Part shown: piece by piece, positions 34,701 to 46,700 of the stretch
How positions within the stretch are numbered: position 1 is the first letter of the stretch
Layout: each line of letters starts with the position of its first letter
Source of the DNA: Phoronis australis
Taxonomy: Eukaryota > Phoronida > Phoronidae
Length of the DNA: 64,000 nt
Assembly: GCA_002633005.1 (NCBI GenBank)
Contig: NMRA01000519.1
Span: 69,284-133,283 of the forward strand
Direction of reading: 5' to 3'
The notes under the pieces: generated by a model
What the model saw: the letters and a program-made list of their open reading frames with translations, nothing else
What the model was told of the DNA's origin: nothing
Databases searched by the model: none
Program-made: the position numbers and the translations under genes

Positions 34701-37700
34701 CACTTGCGATTGTTATGACATGTATGCAACCTCACGTTTGATTGAACAACATGGAATTTGGCCAACATGTGACGCAATGGCGCCAAAGAGTGCATCACAA
34801 ATTTAGCAGCAGAATAACTGAAGAACGCCAATTTTCCAACACTAGGGTAAAGAGTTTAGTTTACTCAAGGAAGAGTAAGGATTATTTAATGAGGCATCAT
34901 TAATTTTGGCAGCAACAACAGAAGCCGGAGGGAGTGAAATTAAGTCACCGGAGTGACGTCACCCAGGTCATTGAGCAGACAAACTAAACGATGCATTTTA
35001 CATAACAGATATAATACATAGGAATTTTCAGTTTTAGCTTTTATTCATTGCGGTACACTAGAAGCGGGTTTAATTGTAGGAGGGGGCAAGGGGGCCATGC
35101 CCCCAAAAAATTTTCCAGATTCCATTTGACAGTTCGGGGGTGCGAATGTCTGACAGGCAAAATCCTGGCTAATACCCTGCACTGCCNGGGTAAAGAGTTT
35201 AGTTTACTCAAGGAAGAGTAAGGATTATTTAATGAGGCATCATTAATTTTGGCAGCAACAACAGAAGCCGGAGGGAGTGAAATTAAGTCACCGGAGTGAC
35301 GTCACCCAGGTCATTGAGCAGACAAACTAACTTCACCAAGGCCAGTACGAAACTCGAATCCAAATAGAGGGCTGATGCAATACTTGGGATCAAGGCGGTA
35401 CCGAAACGGGCGCAATAAAGGTCCGTAGTGGAGTGGGGGAGACGGAGTGTGTTTAAACGATGCATTTTACATAACAGATATAATACATAGGAATTTTCAG
35501 TTTTAGCTTTTATTCATTGCGGTACACTAGAAGCGGGTTTAATTGTAGGAGGGGGCAAGGGGGCCATGCCCCCAAAAATTTTTCCAGATTCCATTTGACA
35601 GTTCGGGGGTGCGAATGTCTGACAGGCAAAATCCTGGCTAATACCCTGCACTGCCNNNNNNNNGAATCCTGTATCCGTACACAACCACCATTTATAATAG
35701 CGGACGGTGCGAGCCACACTTCGAAGTTTTCCAGTTTTATAGTAAAATCTAGTAAGGTATGAGAAAGAAGTCATGCAGTTAGTTCAAGGGTTTGCTATTT
35801 TTGAAAACCTTTTGACACTCTGACATCAGTGAAGTGTTCTGTTTTGACTTACATGTAGGTCCTGAAACTGTACCTAAAATGCCATAGTAAATGGCCTTCT
35901 TGATTGTGAATTTGTGACTCATTGTTACCATACTGTCACAACTAGTGTTCATGGTAATTATACCGGCTCAAATCAAACGATGTGGCGATTTCTTAAGGAA
36001 TGATGTGAAGTTCTGACAGACATCAAGCAATTTTGACAAATAGCAAAGCATATCTAGTTCAACATTGCATCACTACAGGCTACGTACCCTCGATGATATG
36101 TCACTTTGTGAGAAGGGGAGGGTATGGGATACTTATGGCGAGTTCAACATTGCATCACTACAGGCTACATACCCTCGATGATATGTCACTTTTGAGAAGG
36201 GGAGGGTACTGNTTATGGCTAGTTTAATATTGCATCACTACAAGCTACGTACCCTCGATGACATGTCACTTTGTGAGAAGGGGAGGGTATGGGATACTTA
36301 TGGCTAGTTTAACATTGCATCACTACAGGCTACGTACCCTCGATGACATGTCACTTTGTGAGAAGGGGAGGGTATGGGATACTTATGGCGCCTATTGTTT
36401 CTATGTGGCTAGGAAATTGACGTTAATATTATTAATACAATGCAAAATGTGTTAACTAATCCAGAGTTTCTTGAATTATTGGTTCCCTGTGTCTCAATGT
36501 TTCTTTGGTGCGTTGAAGCAAAGGACTGTGTTGCCGATTCGCTGAAGCCCTGGTGAAGTCCCCTTTAGGCACTGTTTATAGTAAATCAAAATAGATACCG
36601 ACAATCATTATTAGGCCCATTGGCGTTTCTCTTGTTTCTTTAAGGTCTAACTCCGCCGTTAAGGTTTTTGGGTCGAGTTCGATTGAAGTCAGCAGCTGTG
36701 AGGACTAAATAGGAAGCGATGGCCACGAATAGTATTCAATAGTTCCTTGAAGTCGGTTTGAGTAAAAGTGAGTCCTGAAATTTGTCCTCTGTTGTTGTAC
36801 ACTGGTATAAGGAAGTGGCCTCACTTTCAGAGCACGTGATTCTTCGAATCCAGGTACTCTTCAGACAAGTTTTAAGTATCAAAAATCTAGTTGGTAATGA
36901 TATATTTTAACATCATTTTTTGTAATTTAGAGCGTATACCTCAAGAATTATGGTCTGTTTACTTGCACAGGCATTAGATGTAAATGTGACTACAATCGCG
37001 CTTCTAGTGATTTGTGGCGGTTCATTTTCTTCTGATTAGTGTAGAAATGTAAAAAAAAAACATCGTAATGTCGACTGTCTTTGTCTTTGAAAAACTCCAT
37101 TACCTTCACCTTTTCAGGTGACTTGAGGCATGGTGCAAGCAAAATGCTTTCATTAACCCAGACCAAGGACAACCACTCAAACTGGGGTCTTAGCAAACTA
37201 TTTTTTCAATAATTGATAATAAAAAAGACAAACACGTATAAGGTTGAAAATTTCCTTTACTCGAGTGGTGTTTTAAACTGGTGAACCAAAGGAATTAATA
37301 TATTTACATATGGACAGCTGCCGTGCATAATACAGTTTTATCTACTTGTTTCATGTTTTGCCCCGCGGATCTCCTTCATTCACAGTTTCAGAATTAACTT
37401 CAACAAGAACTATGAGATTCATTTACATTTTGAGAAGGGAGAGAGTGTCAGGTCCATTTTTCTAGATATAGCTTCTGCTTTCGACTGTGTCCCTCACGAC
37501 CTTCTACTTCACAAACTTCGATCCTATGGCATTACTGGTAATCTTTGAAACATGATCACCTCATATCTCTCCGAAAGAACATACAGTGTTCGTGTCGATG
37601 GCGTACTTTCAATTTTATCCCATCCTGGATTTGTAAACGCAGGTGTACCGCAGGGTAGCGTATTGGGCCCTCTTCTCTTCTTGGTTTATATTAATGACCT

Positions 37701-40700
37701 TCCTGATAACCTGTCATGTAGCACATACCTTTANTTTTAGCAGTTCCATGGAAGCCTGGGTACTGCCTCAGAACCCCACTGGCGGTACCGACATAAACTC
37801 TCTCCACATAACTGCGTATTGTTGACGACATATTCTTCCACAGCGGTTCCAGTTTCCCAGTGATCATGACGTCACTTCTGAAACAGACCGATGTAGTTGA
37901 AGAAGACCATGCACGGTTTGGTGATCCAGTCCAGATTGAGCATGGAAATATCCAGAAAAATGATTTCGTTAAAGACATAGCGATTGTATAACTTCCATAA
38001 GTCGAAGGCTGGATTAACAGCATGCATTCACGAACAGGTATGGGTGGAATAATGATTAAACCAAAAAAGAAATCACGTGATGCCATTTTGAGATGAAATG
38101 GCGAGTTCACCAAACATCTCGGAATAGCCATATCACTGCGTTAGGCAAAACCACCAACTGTCTTGCTTCATGATGTAGCAACCTACGAAAACTGCATACT
38201 TTATGAAATATGTCCGATTGAAAGGCATGGAACACAACCAAAAACTTGTCCCAATTAAATGCACTCTCACTTGACAGATCTTTGGTAAGGATTTACGGTG
38301 CAGTTGAGTGTGACTGATGTCCAAACATCCTTCTTATCATTGTTCAAATACGACTCAATCTCTTCTCTGGTTGGTTTGTTTTCCCTCAGATAAGATGTTG
38401 GAGAGCAGAACGCCCTGGGCGCCAGATGGACAGTGGAGTGGTTGTGATCGATGACTGACACACCATCTTCGAGGTTGCAAAAGTAAAAGTCAAGCTGTTG
38501 TATTTAGGATTCGCATTGCACTGCAGGATGTCTTATGAATAAATTAAGATACCCAGGAATTACAAAACGTTAGAATTCAATGGATGCGGAAATCAGAGCA
38601 ACCGAGGAAATTTGTGCGCATCGTTCAGTCTTATTAGCTTTCGAAACGACATAGAAATCAACCAAATGTATTACTGAGGTTGGTAAATTCAGAGAAGTTT
38701 GCAAAAATATTCATACATTTTCTGTTGCATTTTCTCACGTCTTCAAATTGAAATTACACCAGCTTCCAGGTTCGGGAATTAATCCAAGGAACAAACGCTA
38801 AATAGGGACTTGGTTATTGGTAGATGCATCAGCGTTGAGAAGTTATTGGTAATTAACTTGCACAACTGTAATGCTGTCTGGACGCATTGTCATGGAGAAC
38901 TCAGCGGTTCACCGACTTTCAAGTGGTCAAATGCGGCTAGGCAAAATTGCCATGTCGCCCAATGTAAAATGAGCTCACCGAAAGCAAAACGCCGTGTAAG
39001 GCAGTGGTACAATGAGTTATAACTGGTCTGCCTTCTGAGTTAGTATCAAGTGCCAATAAATTTCCGATTTCCTGGGGACTTGGAGGATTTTGCCTGTTTT
39101 CTAGTCAAAATCTGAGGTTAGTGAGTGAACTACAGGGAGCCAAATCACAGGAGGAGTACAAGTTTCAAAAAATTACCCAATTCATCAGGCGTCTTTGACA
39201 CAATATTTCTGGGTGTGCTTGGTCCCCTGGGCGGTTGCTTTGGAAATTTGAAATTCTCATCACTCTCAGCTAAGGAATAAGCGAATGAAAAGTCCGAGTC
39301 TGAAATACAAAATCAATAAATTTATTGTCTACTGCTACTTGAAATAATAAAAGGATGCAAAATGAGGAAAATGATACTTTTCACCTAAGTTGTTATACAA
39401 ACGCATACATGTACGCACACGCACACATACAGACGCAAACACAGACATCAGGGCAGTAGGAAGCGGGGAGCCAGACGGGGGAGGGGGTGCGGCAGGGTTA
39501 AACCGTAGCAACCGACATAGGACATAGGCGTGGGGCCAGGGACAGTCGAGAAAAGAAAGACTGCGAAATACGGATAAGAGAGAAAATTCAAGAGAATATT
39601 TAACAACTGTGCATCAATGCATGGTTTGCCTTTTGAAGAACCTGACCAGGGCATTGTCGTTAGGCTCTTCGCTTTTGCAGCACAAGTCGTCTAAACGCAA
39701 TTGAAAACGTGCACGAAATCAATCATACATATATCTCGAAAAATCCAGAAAATTGGTAAAGCAAAGCTTTTGCGGAGCGTACCAATTTTCTGGATTTTCA
39801 ATTTATTTTTCCATATACCCCTCTCTGGCAAGGGATAGCGGAGACAATTTTCGGTTTATTTTTTCTCGAAACTGTGTATTACTTGAGAAAAATTGATGAA
39901 CTGACAGATAACAACAATTGCGCCGCAATTCCTTATATTTGAAAATATAGATATTTTCATATTGAAGGGCCCCGCCCTTGAAGGAGACAACTGTAACACA
40001 CTGTTTGTGATTTTATTGACAAATTCTAAAGGGGCCGCTCACGGAGAAAGGGCCCAATGTTGGAATCGATTACATCTATGTTCCTGTTTCTTTTGTGAAA
40101 TTGTGCAACTGGCGTTCATATTGAAGGAGGTCACTCCCTGCATGGTTTTTGGACCATACGACAGTGGAATACAATGTCACTCTTTTTTCTAAGCTTAATG
40201 TTTAGCCTTTCATCTTTTAAGAAAGGGACACCTTTTAAGACGATACCCTCTCTCGGTGAAGCAGTACGGGAGAAATGGTCCAGTGTTCTCTATACATGTA
40301 AACGCGACGCTGCAAAGTATTCACGATAGAAGTTGAGATTCCAAATCCATCAAAAAACAAAACATTCGTGCACAACACAGCCATTCGACCCAAAGAAAAA
40401 CGATGAAAATATACAATAGGACTGCCGGTCGTCTTCCATCTATATATTTTGAAACAGCCCCAAAGATACTGCACCAGGGACTTCTGGAACCCACCTTTTC
40501 AAAAAAACTCATTTATAGGATGGCCATAATAAAATAAGGTTTCTCCGAAGCTGAATCACAATCAAATGAACCTTGACCTTATACCGAGTGGTACGAGCTG
40601 CCTGATCTCAGCTATACTACTGGAGGTGACTCCTCGCTGCCGGTCAGTGTACTGTTCCTAGGCCCTTTCTTACTCTCCGTGTGGGTTCACGGTTACTTGC

Positions 40701-43700
40701 TTCATGGCTTGATGGCTTCATATCCGGGATTGTCCCAGGGGCGGATTCAGGATTTTGAGTGGGGGCAGGGCAGAGTATTAGCCAGGGTTTTACAAGTCAG
40801 AAATTTGCACCCTCGAACTGCCAAATGGAATCTGGGAGCATACCTAAGTCTGCCACTGTACCCCCCCCATCTAGGGCGGACGTGGGAGATTCGGTAAAAA
40901 TATGGTGGCAACGGGAGCACCTGGGGCTACGGGAGCGGAGGTGGTGGCGATGGGGGGTTGTTTGGCGAAGTCGAAATGGTTGAAGGCCCCCAAAAAATTG
41001 TTGCCTTCTTACGGGCCTGGACGTGTATCTATATAAATAAATATATATACATGTAGTATGCCAGACAAGAAATTTGAAAACTGCTCGTCAAAAAATTAAA
41101 ATAACGAAGACAGCTGACAAACAACATACATACAACAGTGGCACTACAGTGGTCAAAATACAAATACATGGCGCACGATTAAAATTTGCCAGACAACCAA
41201 CTTTGTGACTACGCATCACACTGCGTCACGTGCATTTTCACCACAGGCGTCCTCAGCTTCTGATCGCGTCCACAATACGCTACATACATTACTACAAGGT
41301 ATGACACTCGAGACTAGAAATTCCACGGGTGCTTCGATTCCGCCGTCCATATCTAACACATAACTCAATAAATTTACACAAAACAGAGGTTAAACAAACC
41401 ATGAAAAATTGTTCTTTCTTATAATACAATTCACGGTGTCCAGCTCCAGCGAGTTCGCAAGAAATTTGCTGTCAAACCACAAAAGTGTCCCAAAAAGCCC
41501 AAACACAATTTGCACACTTTGTCAGTTCGAGGTCGAAAGCGGTACGGGAATTACCGATGAATTACGGATGGACGGCGTTATCGACATCGTGACTGTACAT
41601 GTACGCGACAAACCAGCAATTTCCATACGGTCCTTGACCTCGAACCGACAAAGTGTAAAGTTTGATATGGCTTTTTGGGAACATGTTTGTGCTTTTACAG
41701 CGAATTTCTTGCAAACTCGCTGGAGCAAGACACCGTGAATGCTATTATAAGAAAGAACAAAATCTCACGGTTTCTTGAACGCCTGTTTTGTGTAAATTTA
41801 TTGAGTTATGTATTTGATATGGACGACGGAATCGAAGAACCCGTGGAATTTCTAGTCCCGAGTGTTACACTTGCATAATATGTGGTGTATTGGGTACGAT
41901 CAACTGAGGACGCCTGTGATTTTCACGCGATTCTGACAAAGATGCATTACTTACCTTTGATCAATTATTGCGTCTGTGAATGAGCGTAGTTACAAGTATT
42001 TTTTGTATAAATAGTTCTGGTCCATTAAATTTAGCTATCTAAGTTTAACAAGTTAGTATCAGAATGAGGGGTTGGTCAAATTCCCCACCACTGTGTCAAC
42101 CATGTCAAGACGACACTTGTCCAGAGTCTCGTCACTGGAAAGTATGTCCATCCACAATGCATGGATTGTGTGCAGTGAAAGCACAAGCAACTGACCCATG
42201 CAATGACATCACGCTCATTTGATACACTAAGATGCATTTTGAATATATAGAAAAATGAGTGAGAAGGAGACGATTGCCAAGATATCAGTGAATATGCACA
42301 TAGCCTCAGACTTTCACCTGATAGCCTAAGCAATTCAATGTATTTGAAAATATGGAGAACCCGCCAAATATCTAGCAACAGCTATAAATACTATGTACCC
42401 TAGTGAAGTACATGTACACCATAACGTCACAGGGACTGGAAATAGACAAACTTTGTATCGAATGAGCATGCGTGATATGGTCTCACCAGTAAACGGTACA
42501 TTGTGGCTAACAAGACCACCAGGGTACCTTTAATATATGAGTAGTGATAGCGTGTGTAGTTGGTCCAGAACCAGACAGACTCAGTCGCAGGCATCACAGC
42601 GCGGAACGTGTCATGCATACGAGTGCTCCCAGTCGTCTGTTTAGCCATTGACCGTAGAACCGTGTTGCTGAAGTATTGGGAGTTATTGATGTACGACTCC
42701 AAAGTGACAATGTCCACAAATACAGGTTCTCCAACTGGCTTAAATATAGAGTATCATACTGTTAACACCAAAACATCATACACAAGGTTATGCTTACTAA
42801 CCCAATTTGAACGTACCGTACTCACTAGCAAAACAGTCCATTAATTGATTGAGTGAAACATGTTAGGATTGAAAAATGCATTTTCTTGTGAGCAATAATT
42901 CAACTTAAAGTACTCACGATTGCCTTGTCTTGATCAAAGGACTGGAAGGAAACAGACTTACATTATTAATGCGACCCAGACAATTCATGATACATGTACA
43001 TATGAATGTTCGAAACAATTGTTTCTTTTCTCTCCAAACTTCCTTCCTCTCACTCTTTCTAATTCGCCTTGCGCCACCTCCTCTTTATGCCAATTGTATT
43101 CTCTCCACCCATTGGGGGTACTGTACACGCCTAGAATGTGTTGCATTGTAATTAACGGCAAAAATGAAGGCAAGTGTCCTTCAACACGTTTAGCCGTCAG
43201 ATGGAGACTACCGTTCTGTTGATCACGCGCCCTAATGCCCGTTTTCTTAGTGCCTGTACTTAGACTTGGTCTTTAACTGCACTGATAGGAATGCTTCAGA
43301 ATTTCATTGAGTCATAGCCTTAATGTGTACCTACCACAGCGGGGTGAATGACAGTGCCGCCATGCTGATTGATCATGAATGCAAATGCAGTTCCCCACAC
43401 GTTGTTGGTGAGAGCACTTTCGATCAGTCCTAACCTTACGTCAGAGCCCACCACACCAATGATGCTGCAATTGAGGCGTTGCTATTGACGACCTGAACAA
43501 CACTTAGACCTAGAGTTGCCCATTTAGTGCTTGACATAAATTATCCTGCGGTATACATGAAGCTATCAACTGGATAGTAAATATATTAAAGAAGTACAAA
43601 ACCAAAGATTTTTCTAAAGAACATGTCACTACTTAGCTTTGTCAATAAAACTTTAATTGTTTGCTAATATTTGAAGCCAAACTGTCTCTAATTTCTTTAT

Positions 43701-46700
43701 CGCCCTATGTATGTGCCGCCTTCTTCACCCGTAAACCACTCACTCCATCTACCCTTTCCTTCTCAACCTTTGTCTCTGCCCTCATCTTTCCCCACATGCC
43801 ACTCATTCTATCTAACCTTTCCTTCGCACCCAGTCCTTTCTTTACTTCGCTACCTTACTCTCTTTAACTCACTCGTTGTGAACATATACTGGTGCAGCTA
43901 TGGTGACCACCAGCCCCATGCCAAGTTTGTCCAAGTACGGCTCGGTAATAATCGGGGCCGGAGATCCTCTGTTCTCTGGTTGATGGAGGAAGTCAAAGAA
44001 GGCTCTCAGTTGGCGCACTAAATTACCAGCACTCGTCTAAAAGATACATGCATCGTGCATGGGTAATGGTAACATATGATGGAAGTGCGCGAATGAATAT
44101 TTCAACAGAAGGACGTCGAAATTGTAACAGAGGGAATGAAAATACCAGGTAGCAGATAATCCTTCCGGCCAAGAGATGGTGAAGTAAGTAGTATCTATAG
44201 GTGTCAACAAATTTCTGTCCGATGTAATGGGCACACAACTAAAAGAATAGTCTGGCCTAAAAGGGCTCGAATCAAAGCAGCCGCATCCTTTAAGTCTTCA
44301 CACAATTTTGTGTGAATATTACACTACAGTTAGATTAGCGACAGTCAGTTAACTACCAAGGTTGGGCCGGGTCAACCGGCCAAGGCGGGGAATGGCTTCT
44401 CGATGAACACTTCGTACGTACAAACTAACCAGGTGCCTCACACGTTTAACCTGGCTCAACCACTAGAAAGAATCAGGTGCAGCCATTTCCACTAAACATG
44501 TAACTCACATCAATGCTTATGGTACTCAGCCCGTGTCTGCGGCACGTAAGTTTAGGTGGAAGGCTCCGCCGTGGATCCACGATAATGATAAATGTCTCTG
44601 GCTTCAATAGAAATGCACACAGTTTTGTGAGCTGAGTTCAAACTCACACAAATCATTATCAGAAAGACCACGTACATGATATAATTTGTGGACAAAGCTG
44701 TGATATTCTTACTTCTAGTAAACCAAAATAAAATTGGTCAAGTTTAAGCGAGCGTAACGTCCCATTAGGTCTATTGAATGCATATTTTTCAAACCGCTTA
44801 CCCCTACCGCTTACCGCCTACAAGTGATCACAACGTTTTATTAATCAAATGAAAATTCATTGTTGGTTCTTTCCAAGAGGAGAAATCACCTTTTGACTTT
44901 GGGGAAAATCGACATTAAATGGCACGCGTTCAGTGATACAATCGTGAACCAAAGCAAGCTTAAAAAAATGTAGCGGTGTTAAAGCTCAAAGTAGAAACAC
45001 GTTTTGAAACTATGCTAATGTAATTAAACTACACGTGACATTGTATATTGTTCGACCAAAGTCCACGCCTTTTACATGTCTCTCTCCTCAAGTTGATATA
45101 AAACCGCTCCTCGTAGCTAAAACAACCCTCGATTCACATAACTTGCAACTAAGAGGAGAACAAGCTCACATACACGTAGGCCTAATGTGTCAAAACCAAC
45201 CAACCAATCGATTTTTAAAAAAGCTACTTTGTTCCTTGCTCAGGTTAGACTTGGTTTCTATGTCTGAGAATATCTGACATTATTTGCATCAGAGCATGCC
45301 CACTGCTGGTTGTCGGGTTAGTTTTGTTCACCAAATACCCGTTCAATTCCAAGGGATTCGTATTAACAGATTCATTTCGACACTATACCAGCGACTGTGT
45401 ATCAAGTTTTCAAACAAAGAGTTTTGTCGTGGTTTTGTCGCGTTTTCAACGAAAGTTCAAGGTAAATATGAAGACGAGATAACAATGCTTCGGAAAAGGA
45501 GACGCCACTGTAATGAATTTTGTTTAGCAGCCAAACATGGTTGGTAATTGCCTGAGATAAAGAGCTCGATCATTGAGAACCAGTTTTCTCCATGGAATAA
45601 CGGGGATCAAACTGGTTCTGAAAATGTGGGCATGTTATATCAGAATATTGTCACATCGTTACTAGCGACATAATTGTAATTCTTCATCAAATTAGAAATA
45701 TTTTTGGGAAATAACTAGCCTTAAGTTATCGCTCAAAAGCAGTCTCAGGCAACTGCAAACTTGCAGTTCCCTCCAAACACGGAACAGTACAGGCACGGTG
45801 AACCCAGCCGTACAGCACCAGGCGCTCATTTACAATTCAGTATTTTCCTCATCACAAGAGACTAGGCTCTCAGGACTACTTAAAAGTTCACCCTAATCAA
45901 CTACATGGTCCACCCAGTCTGTTATAATGCAGTTGCCTATATCCAACCAAATCAGATGAATTGATAAAAGGCAAATATGCATTTTCTTCAGCAGTCCAAT
46001 TAAAGTATACTTACGAAGATCTGACGGTGTTTGTGAATGGCCATTACGTTATCAGGAAATCGGCCCCAATCAGTGAAGCATCGCTTCAACCTGTTGGTAT
46101 TAATGTCCTCTGAAACAATGAGGTGTATAGTCAATATAAGTGAATGCTTATCTACTCAAGTGAGCCAGAAGAAATATATTTTGAGTTAAACATGATATCA
46201 TAACCATAGTCCAATCATAGCATGTTTGCTCTAGTAGCCATTCGTAAAATAACATCTGGGTCTCTATTGCATGAAAAGTCATCTTGCACCATTACGTCAC
46301 ATTTACCAAACATAGGTTTAATAGTAGAATTATTAGCCAGGAAGTGAGTTGTACAAATTCTCTTAGTAAGTTAGTCACGGGCATATTCAGAGATATTTTA
46401 TTACTTAATTTGCTGATGAGATTAATTATTATTTTCAATAACTATTTACGTGGAGCGTAAGACCGAATTCTTGTTATTAATAAGTCTTAAGTCAATTTCC
46501 ATGAAACGGATCCTGGTCATTCTTTTTACTGAGAACATAATCTTGGCTTGTTTTAAAGAGGCAAGGAACGCAAAAGATTGTCAAAAATATCTTTTTCCTG
46601 ACTAAATTAAGTACCATCTAGCAACGTCTGGTAAAGAGTATTTCACTTTCTCCTGTGAGTAAAGCTCCAGAAAAAACACATAATGCACCTATTTTGAAAA

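Noticed and set aside
36835-36860. TTCTTCGAATCC resembling a tRNA B box
   Set aside because: No matching acceptor stem or A box at the right distance.
40235-40512. Minus-strand open stretches ([31 protein letters not shown]) between E12 and E13a
   Set aside because: E12 and E13a already join in phase 0, no phase-compatible acceptor and donor pair was found, and the stretch overlaps the edge of a dispersed repeat.
41409-41878. Overlapping open frames on both strands at 41.4-41.9 kb
   Set aside because: They are the two arms of the foldback repeat read in opposite directions, not genes.
44030-44238. Minus-strand open frame with [19 protein letters not shown] just before the first Cache exon
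   Set aside because: E9 (44509-44601) to E10 (44036) is in phase with strong splice sites, so this lies in the intron; no donor or family support.
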